This document shows, piece by piece, positions 1-4,040 of a stretch of 7,353 bases of DNA. Every line of letters begins with the position of its first letter. The first letter of the stretch is position 1. A program made the position numbers and the translations under genes. This stretch comes from Phycisphaerales bacterium (GTDB taxonomy: Bacteria; Planctomycetota; Phycisphaerae; Phycisphaerales; UBA1924): positions 1-7,353 of the forward strand of contig JALSHW010000321.1 of NCBI GenBank assembly GCA_026982035.1. The letters run 5' to 3'. The notes under the pieces are model-generated. The model ran no database searches. It worked only from the letters and a program-made list of their open reading frames with translations, and was not told the DNA's origin.

Positions 1-332
1 AGCCCGAGTTCGTCGGCTTCGCGGGTGATGAGGGCTTGGACTTGTTTTTGGGCGTTTTCAGTGGCGTCGTTGATGGCGTCTTTGATGAGCGTGGTTGCCA
101 GTTCACGGGTCTTTTCATCGACGGCCATGCCTGTAAGGAGTGCGGGATCAAGGGTGAGATCGATGAGTTTCATTTTGCCATTGACGATCGCTCGGCAGGC
201 CCCGCCGCCGGCTTGGCCTTGGATTTGCATCGCGTCCATTTTGGATTTGATTCGTTCGCCGGCTTCTGCGAGTTGTTCTTTGTTTTTCATCAGCGAGCCG
301 AGGGCTTGCATGGCTTTGAGTTTGTCGAGCAT
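1..332 (-). CDS. ybaB: YbaB/EbfC family nucleoid-associated protein, C-terminus cut by window edge
   Basis: The reading frame starts at ATG 332-330 and stays open for 110 full codons to the left edge, so only the extreme C-terminus is missing. The translation starts MLDKLKAMQALGSLMKNKEQ. It has the family layout: an N-terminal helix rich in K, M and Q, a glycine patch (QAGGGACRAIVNGKMKLIDL, about residues 40-59) leading into a short beta sheet, the DPALL turn, and a C-terminal helix with NDATENAQKQ. Family members are small dimeric DNA-binding proteins of about 100-115 residues that coat the nucleoid. It lies 22 nt after the dnaX long-form stop, in the widespread dnaX-ybaB(-recR) order, so co-transcription with dnaX is likely. 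No strong Shine-Dalgarno precedes the ATG; only a weak GAAAG lies about 14 nt upstream. recR would be expected next, outside the window. The family call is firm. Confidence 0.92.
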   Translation of the reverse strand, partial: MLDKLKAMQALGSLMKNKEQLAEAGERIKSKMDAMQIQGQAGGGACRAIVNGKMKLIDLTLDPALLTGMAVDEKTRELATTLIKDAINDATENAQKQVQALITREADELG

Positions 333-354
333 GGATGGGTCTTGCTTTCGGTTG

Positions 355-1790
355 TTATTTTCGTGGGTAGACCTGTTTGACGGTGCCGTTGAAGGTGTCA
401 AGGACGGCTTTGACGAGTGGGTTATTGGCGGCTTCTTCCGGGGTCGGAAGATTCGATGGCGGGATGATCTGTTCAGAGGCCTTGACTGGTGGCGGAGTTG
501 TCGGGATTGCTGGTGTTGGTGCTGGCTTTGCAAACTCCGGTCGTTTTGCAGGTGTTCGAGGTGATGGCGTGGCTTCATGCCGAACAGGTTGAGGTGCTGA
601 TGGACTTGGGGGCGACGGTCGGCTCTTTGTGGGGAGAGGAGCCGACGCCGCCCTTAGGTTTTTTTTGCGGGGGCTCCACTGGGAACAGCACCGGCTTGGA
701 CAAGTGCCGTGAGGTCGGCGATTTTTTCGGTCATGGCCAGTCGCACCATGCAGGCGTCGGTGAGGGCTCGCGGGGCCGGCGATGATTTGAGTGCTCGTTG
801 GACCGATTCGCACAAGGCGATCATGTGGACGATTCCTGCGGCATCAAATTGCTTGGCCCGTTCAAACTCGGCTTGTTTGACATCATCGGAGAGTTCGACG
901 AGATCGGTGTCGACGCCGCACGCGCCAAGGACCATGAGGTCGCGGAAGCGTTCTAAGAGTGTGGCGAGCATTTGTTCGGCGGCGATGCCTTTGCTGAGGA
1001 GTTGGCCGGTGGCTCGGAGGACGGTTGCGGGGTCGCCGCCTGCGATGGCGTCGATGAGCTGGCCCATGATTTGTCGGTCGGGGAGTCCCAAAAGTTCTTC
1101 GAGCAGGGCGACGGAGAGTGATTTTTCACCCGAGGCCATGAGTCGGTCGAGGAGTGAGAGTCCATCGCGCATCGAGCCATTGCCGAGCCGGGCGAGTGAA
1201 TAGATCAACTCTTGATCGGCGGTGAAACCTTCTTGGTCGAGGACCGATGAGAGGTGGTCGGCGATGCGCGAGACGGGGATGTTTCGAAAGTCAAAGCGTT
1301 GGCAGCGTGACTGGATCGTGGCCGGGACTTTGTGAGATTCGGTGGTGCAGAGGATGAACTTGACATGCTCTGGCGGTTCTTCCATTGTTTTGAGCAGTGC
1401 GTTGAAGGCCTGCATTGAGAGCATGTGAACTTCGTCGATGATGTAGACTTTGTATCGACCTCGCATGGGTCGGTAGGCGGCGTTGGCGATGAGTTCGCGT
1501 GTGTGGTCGACCCCGGTGTTTGAGGCCGCGTCGATTTCGATGACATCGGTGTCTTGGCCGGCGAATACGGCTGCGGCGATGTCGTCTTTGTGTTCTGGGT
1601 TGTTGAGTTCGTTTGCGAAGATTCGGGCCATGGAGGTTTTGCCGACGCCTCTGGTGCCGGTAAAGAGGAAGGCGTGGTGAACCCGGTCTGAGGCGATGGC
1701 GGCGGCGAGTGTCTTGGCAATGGGTTCTTGCCCGATGACGGTATCGAAAGTGCGTGAACGGTGTTTACGAGCGAGTGCGGTGTAAGCCAT
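355..1790 (-). CDS. dnaX: DNA polymerase III subunit tau (DnaX), made by -1 frameshift
   Basis: This is the clamp-loader ATPase that loads the sliding clamp and organises the replisome. The full-length product needs a -1 slip on the A run at 659-666. Residues 1-377 are read in the frame of ATG 1790, then 101 residues in the -1 frame to TAA 355-357, 478 in total. Visible motifs are Walker A GTRGVGKT (45-52), Walker B VYIIDEVH (115-122), sensor-1 CTTES (148-152) and the arginine-finger SRC (161-163). The lid and collar domains follow to about residue 355. The frameshifted tail is a linker rich in proline, alanine and serine, ending in NNPLVKAVLDTFNGTVKQV near the C-terminus. E. coli tau is 643 residues, so this tail is short. 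The four zinc-binding cysteines expected between Walker A and IEIDAAS are absent. No Shine-Dalgarno precedes the start, but a TATCAT -10-like box ends 5 nt before the ATG. It sits downstream of the SRP RNA and upstream of ybaB. A homopolymer sequencing error is the alternative to frameshifting. Confidence 0.9.
610..666 (-). promoter_or_regulatory. Programmed -1 frameshift element of dnaX: slippery A8 run plus hairpin
   Basis: On the minus strand the heptamer A AAA AAA lies at 666-660 inside an A8 run (666-659), in the correct phase (GCA AAA AAA). A 6-nt spacer, ACCTAA (659-654), contains the zero-frame stop. A strong hairpin follows. GTCGGCTC (646-639) pairs perfectly with GAGCCGAC (625-618) around a 13-nt loop. 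The stem extends through 653-647 pairing with 616-610, with one G-U pair and one bulged C at 617, to about 15 bp. A possible upstream Shine-Dalgarno-like stimulator, GGAG (677-674), lies 7 nt before the heptamer. This matches the known E. coli dnaX arrangement of internal SD, slippery A run and hairpin. Transcriptional slippage on A8, as described for Thermus dnaX, would give the same reading. Confidence 0.85.
654..1790 (-). CDS. dnaX: DNA polymerase III subunit gamma-like short DnaX form (zero frame)
   Basis: This is the product of the same gene when no slip occurs. The zero frame reads GCA AAA AAA ACC TAA, so it ends two codons after the slippery site at TAA 656-654 and gives 378 residues. 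It retains the whole AAA+ ATPase domain, lid and oligomerisation collar, which is the gamma composition in E. coli (431 residues there). It lacks the proline-rich linker and the C-terminal motif. The stop placed directly after the slip site is typical of dnaX genes that make both forms from one message. The ratio of short to long forms cannot be judged from sequence. Confidence 0.8.
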   Translation of the reverse strand: MAYTALARKHRSRTFDTVIGQEPIAKTLAAAIASDRVHHAFLFTGTRGVGKTSMARIFANELNNPEHKDDIAAAVFAGQDTDVIEIDAASNTGVDHTRELIANAAYRPMRGRYKVYIIDEVHMLSMQAFNALLKTMEEPPEHVKFILCTTESHKVPATIQSRCQRFDFRNIPVSRIADHLSSVLDQEGFTADQELIYSLARLGNGSMRDGLSLLDRLMASGEKSLSVALLEELLGLPDRQIMGQLIDAIAGGDPATVLRATGQLLSKGIAAEQMLATLLERFRDLMVLGACGVDTDLVELSDDVKQAEFERAKQFDAAGIVHMIALCESVQRALKSSPAPRALTDACMVRLAMTEKIADLTALVQAGAVPSGAPAKKT

Positions 1791-1795
1791 GAGGG

Positions 1796-1801
1796 ATGAT
1801 A
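1796..1801 (-). promoter_or_regulatory. Candidate -10 box giving a leaderless dnaX transcript
   Basis: TATCAT on the minus strand matches TATAAT at five of six positions. It is followed by five bases (CCCTC) and then the dnaX ATG at 1790. A start site 6-7 nt downstream would fall on or beside the A of the ATG, giving a message with no 5' leader. This agrees with the absence of any Shine-Dalgarno there. No good -35 is visible, so dnaX may instead be read from the SRP RNA promoter. Confidence 0.3.
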
Positions 1802-1837
1802 GGGGCCTGAGGAATCAGAGAAGGTATGGGAGAAATT

Positions 1838-1967
1838 GACCCGCCTTGGTTGACGCCCAGGACACCGGTGGCACCGGGCGACGGCTGCTTATGGCTGCTG
1901 CGGTCAAGCCCTGACCAGGTTCACAGGCCACCCGTGCATCGGGCCCGGGCGTCAACCAGAGCGGGTC
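1838..1967 (-). ncRNA. ffs: Signal recognition particle RNA (4.5S/SRP RNA)
   Basis: The minus strand carries the SRP domain IV signature: GTGAACC, then GGTCAGG (1915-1909), a 10-nt tip, then AGCAGCC (about 1899-1893). These correspond to the CAGG and AGCAG strands of the symmetric loop that binds Ffh. Two long outer helices enclose it: TGGTTGACGCCC (1958-1947) with GGGCGTCAACCA (1858-1847), perfect over 12 bp, and GACCCGC (1967-1961) with GCGGGTC (1844-1838). The minimum RNA is therefore about 130 nt; exact ends are inferred from the base pairing. The apical tip reads GCUUGACCGC, a UGAC (URRC-type) loop in place of the common GGAA. Its position 47 nt before dnaX is a recurrent bacterial arrangement. 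The RNA binds Ffh and FtsY for co-translational membrane targeting. No U-rich terminator is seen after it, so read-through into dnaX and processing are possible. Confidence 0.92.
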
Positions 1968-1976
1968 TGGACGGGG

Positions 1977-1982
1977 ATCGTA
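1977..1982 (-). promoter_or_regulatory. Candidate -10 box for the SRP RNA gene
   Basis: TACGAT on the minus strand matches TATAAT at four of six positions. It places a start site near 1970, just before the outer SRP RNA helix that opens at 1967. No convincing -35 box is seen 15-19 nt upstream, so the call rests mainly on its fit to the predicted RNA 5' end. Confidence 0.3.
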
Positions 1983-2021
1983 GGGGGGTGTTGCCAGAAA
2001 TCCCACGCATCAATATTTCCA

Positions 2022-2050
2022 TTGGCGCGAACAGGTAAATCTGGTATCAT
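2022..2050 (+). promoter_or_regulatory. Promoter with -35 TTGGCG, 17-bp spacer and -10 TATCAT
   Basis: TTGGCG (2022-2027) and TATCAT (2045-2050) are separated by exactly 17 bp and match the sigma-70 consensus at four and five positions. The predicted start site is at about 2057, which is the A of the ATG of the 88-codon ORF. Transcription from here would be leaderless, and it diverges from the SRP RNA/dnaX transcript. Confidence 0.5.
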
Positions 2051-2056
2051 GGCTCC

Positions 2057-2323
2057 ATGATCTGGACTGGACGACTTTCCAAAAAGGAGTTGGATGCGGG
2101 GACTCGGTTTCGGGCTGTGCATTCGAGTTTTTTGACCCGGGCTCTGAAGTTTGGGCTCCGCTGTCCACGGATTCCCGCCAAACGGGTTGATGAGGGAGGT
2201 TTTTCAGGGCTTCTTCAGATGCCAGAGCGTGAAAAAAGGGCCACCCTTTGGTGGCTGGCGGCGATGAATCGGATGGATCAACTCGATCAAAAACCACAAC
2301 AGTCTCGATCTGGGAACAAATAA
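2057..2323 (+). CDS. Small hypothetical protein, 88 residues
   Basis: The family is not recognised. The product is basic and arginine/lysine-rich, with a predicted amphipathic first half (GRLSKKELDAGTRFRAVHSS), a central LRCPRIPAKRVDEGG and a tryptophan-containing helix (REKRATLWWLAAMNRMDQLD). It has no signal peptide or membrane segment. Codon choice (frequent TTG, CGG, GGG, GAT) resembles the firm genes here, which supports coding. There is no Shine-Dalgarno, but a good promoter places its start site on the ATG. An out-of-frame ATG at 2049 opens a four-codon frame ending in TGA. A 95-codon frame on the opposite strand (2010-2297) looks less protein-like. It lies between the divergent SRP RNA and the membrane-protein pair. 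It is probably a real lineage-restricted gene, but this is not certain. Confidence 0.45.
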   Translation: MIWTGRLSKKELDAGTRFRAVHSSFLTRALKFGLRCPRIPAKRVDEGGFSGLLQMPEREKRATLWWLAAMNRMDQLDQKPQQSRSGNK

Positions 2324-2372
2324 GAGGTTCTCATTGTTCAATCCGTGCAGTTGAAATGAAGACGGTTCAATG

Positions 2373-2384
2373 AATCGACCGATT
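2373..2384 (+). promoter_or_regulatory. Short palindrome next to the -35 box, possible operator
   Basis: AATCG-AC-CGATT is a perfect 5-bp inverted repeat around two bases. Its right half overlaps the first bases of the proposed -35 (2383-2388) of the downstream gene. The placement would suit a repressor site, but such short palindromes also occur by chance. Confidence 0.2.
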
Positions 2385-2411
2385 GATTCTGTAGTAATTA
2401 TGCGTTATTCT
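2383..2411 (+). promoter_or_regulatory. Promoter candidate for the membrane-protein pair
   Basis: TTGATT (2383-2388) and TATTCT (2406-2411) are 17 bp apart and each match the sigma-70 consensus at four of six positions. The surrounding AT-rich stretch contrasts with its flanks. The predicted start near 2418 leaves a leader of about 53 nt before the ATG at 2471. Confidence 0.4.
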
Positions 2412-2420
2412 GCACTGATT

Positions 2421-2450
2421 GTACCCTGGGTCTCAAGTACTGGGTCCCAA
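2421..2450 (+). repeat. Imperfect tandem repeat in the 5' leader
   Basis: GTACCCTGGGTCTCAA (2421-2436) is followed at once by GTACTGGGTCCCAA (2437-2450), two near copies in tandem. It lies between the predicted start site and the ribosome binding site of the next gene. It could be a small regulatory duplication or a chance slippage product. Confidence 0.45.
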
Positions 2451-2470
2451 ATACCATTATCGGGGAATTC

Positions 2471-3397
2471 ATGAGCGATACACCGAACACGCCTGACGAC
2501 ACAACCAAGCAGGATTCTGTTCCAGAATCCGCCCCGGCATCCGCAGAATCAACCGAATCGACTCCAGAGCATGTCACAGAGAGTTGTGCCAAAGCACCGT
2601 TGAATCCCAAATGGACCATCAAACTCAGCATCATCACTTTCTTTGTCATTGGCTTCGGGGGGTTGGGGCTCTATGACGCGGTGATCAAATACCCGGCTCG
2701 TGGTGAGCGGTTTGCCGACTGGGCCAAGTGGCAGTATCTTGATGCGGCCAAAGTCGCTGGTACCGAAGACTTCGGCGTCTTTGAACGCAAGACCAGTGTT
2801 GCCGATCCAGTCAAAGAACTCGCCCGGCTTCAGGATGATGAAACCAAACGACGCAATGCCAGTGATGCAGTGAATCAGTCATCGTCTCGCCGACTCCGGG
2901 CCAGCATGTACAACGCTCGGCTTGAATGGCTCAAAGCCCTCAAGATCGTCAGTTGGTTGACACCAGAACACACCACGATCGAAGATCCGGCTGAGGAACT
3001 CGAACAGTTGACCGCCAAGTGGACCTCAACGAATTCATTGCCCGAGCCACTCAAAAATTATGACATTCCATCGCAGTGGTTGATTATGATTTTGTGTTGG
3101 GGGATCGGTGGCTGGATGTTGCTCAACATCATCAAGGTGATTGGGCAGAAGTTCTCATGGGACGCCGAGACGATGACTTTGACGGTGCCTGGGCCGATTT
3201 CGATTACGCCTGAGCATCTCGAAGAGGTGGACAAGCGCAAGTGGGACAAGTTTATTGTGTTCCTCAAACTCAATGATTCTCACCCGACCCATGGGGGCAA
3301 GGAAATCAAGGTGGATACCTACCAGCACGCTTTGGTTGAGGACTGGATTTTGGCGATGGAAGCCAAGGCCTTGGGTTCCCAACAAGACGGGGAATGA
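2471..3397 (+). CDS. Two-pass membrane protein of unknown function with a PH-like C-terminal domain
   Basis: I do not recognise a named family. Residues 1-45 are a polar, disordered stretch rich in S, T, E and P. A membrane segment follows at about 49-68 (IKLSIITFFVIGFGGLGLYD), then a charged region of about 130 residues with likely helices (for example PVKELARLQDDETKRRNASD). A second membrane segment is at about 201-223 (SQWLIMILCWGIGGWMLLNI). The last 80 residues look like a small beta-rich domain closed by a helix: FSWDAETMTLTV, EEVDKRKWDKFIVFLKL, then EIKVDTYQHALVEDWILAME. The pattern recalls bacterial PH-like domains; this is inference. Both termini would lie on the same side of the membrane, probably the cytoplasm. 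GGGGA lies 6 nt before the ATG and supports the start. The stop overlaps the next gene's start by 4 nt (ATGA), so the two are co-translated and may act together. Confidence 0.85.
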   Translation: MSDTPNTPDDTTKQDSVPESAPASAESTESTPEHVTESCAKAPLNPKWTIKLSIITFFVIGFGGLGLYDAVIKYPARGERFADWAKWQYLDAAKVAGTEDFGVFERKTSVADPVKELARLQDDETKRRNASDAVNQSSSRRLRASMYNARLEWLKALKIVSWLTPEHTTIEDPAEELEQLTAKWTSTNSLPEPLKNYDIPSQWLIMILCWGIGGWMLLNIIKVIGQKFSWDAETMTLTVPGPISITPEHLEEVDKRKWDKFIVFLKLNDSHPTHGGKEIKVDTYQHALVEDWILAMEAKALGSQQDGE

Positions 3398-3912
3398 TCT
3401 GGCTGGTTCTGTCCATTGTGTTGGTGATTGTGATGGTGGGCATGATGCTCGTGGCGATCACGCTGCCTGGAATTTGGGTGATGGCCGCCAGCAGCGTGAT
3501 TTTGGCGTTGTGGGTGCCTGAATATGTTGGATGGTGGACGGTCGGGGCGTTGTTTGGGATTGCGATCACTTCGGAATTGGTCGATTTCGTTGCTTCGGCG
3601 TTGGGGGTCAAACGGATGGGGGGCTCGCGGAGTGGGGCGATTGGATCGGTTATTGGAACACTCGTCGGGGCTATTCTGGGGACCTTTATGATCCCAATCC
3701 CGATCTTTGGATCGGTCGTTGGTGGGGTGATTGGCGCGGGGTTGGGGGCGTTCTTGGCTGAGCGGTCGATTGCCAATCGAACGATGAGGGAATCGCTCAG
3801 ATCGGGTTCTGGGGCGGCGGCCGGTCGATTGGTGTCGATGGTGATCAAGCTGATGCTTGCTGGGGCCGCTTCGGCGGTGCTGGTGACGATGGTGGTGTAC
3901 AACGGATTCTGA
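3394..3912 (+). CDS. DUF456 domain-containing membrane protein
   Basis: This 172-residue protein is almost wholly hydrophobic, with about five or six membrane segments (near 2-23, 27-42, 46-66, 82-100, 104-122 and 148-168). It shows the DUF456 hallmarks: LPGIW after the first segment, the acidic SELVDF element (60-65) followed by ALGVKRMGGSRSGAIGSVIG, and glycine-zipper repeats through GSVVGGVIGAGLGAFLAER. The family's biochemical function is unknown. The start is fixed by the ATGA overlap with the upstream membrane protein, which implies translational coupling and possibly a shared complex. The length is normal for the family and no truncation is seen. No clear terminator follows it. Confidence 0.9.
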   Translation: MIWLVLSIVLVIVMVGMMLVAITLPGIWVMAASSVILALWVPEYVGWWTVGALFGIAITSELVDFVASALGVKRMGGSRSGAIGSVIGTLVGAILGTFMIPIPIFGSVVGGVIGAGLGAFLAERSIANRTMRESLRSGSGAAAGRLVSMVIKLMLAGAASAVLVTMVVYNGF

Positions 3913-3934
3913 TCCGAAGTCTTTTGATGGTCAC

Positions 3935-3962
3935 TTGTCGATGAGCCGATATGGTGTATAGG
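3935..3962 (+). promoter_or_regulatory. Weak promoter candidate upstream of phoH
   Basis: TTGTCG (3935-3940) and TATAGG (3957-3962) are 16 bp apart, each with four consensus matches. The predicted start is at about 3969, giving a leader of about 70 nt that contains the hairpin at 3971-4000. Confidence 0.3.
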
Positions 3963-4000
3963 GTGATTCCCACCCGATCCTCAGGAGAAACAGCCGGGTG
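3961..4000 (+). promoter_or_regulatory. Leader with two mutually exclusive hairpins before phoH
   Basis: GGGTG (3961-3965) can pair with CACCC (3971-3975). The same CACCC plus G (3971-3976) can instead pair with CGGGTG (3995-4000), enclosing a strong Shine-Dalgarno, AGGAG (3983-3987). That Shine-Dalgarno does not serve phoH: GTG 3998 and ATGs 4007 and 4019 are in another frame that runs to TGA 4169-4171. If transcription starts near 3969, only the second hairpin can form. A regulatory role is speculative. Confidence 0.25.
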
Positions 4001-4040
4001 TGGTCAATGCAATTGAGCATGCTTCCCTCGGCGACTACAG

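Noticed and set aside
25..564. Plus-strand open frames of 179 and 114 codons over the left end
   Set aside because: They are shadows of ybaB and of the dnaX tail on the other strand; the minus-strand product is a recognisable YbaB and these frames are low-complexity.
667..813. N-terminal part of the minus-strand frame 355-813 as a separate small gene
   Set aside because: Before the A run this frame overlaps the DnaX zero frame and has no protein-like features; only its part after the slip site is used, as the tau tail.
355..1790. dnaX as a frameshifted pseudogene
   Set aside because: The break falls exactly on an in-phase slippery heptamer with a hairpin 6 nt downstream, and the neighbouring frame remains open to a sensible C-terminus. 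A homopolymer error remains possible but is less likely.
1815..2038. Short open frames on both strands between dnaX and the small ORF
   Set aside because: This stretch folds as SRP RNA with long perfect helices; the frames are by-products of its high GC content.
2010..2297. 95-codon minus-strand frame
   Set aside because: Its composition is unlike the firm genes, it has no promoter or ribosome site, and it opposes the better-supported plus-strand frame at 2057.
3306..3902. 198-codon minus-strand frame opposite the DUF456 gene
   Set aside because: It is a proline/threonine/isoleucine-rich reverse shadow of a hydrophobic glycine-rich gene.
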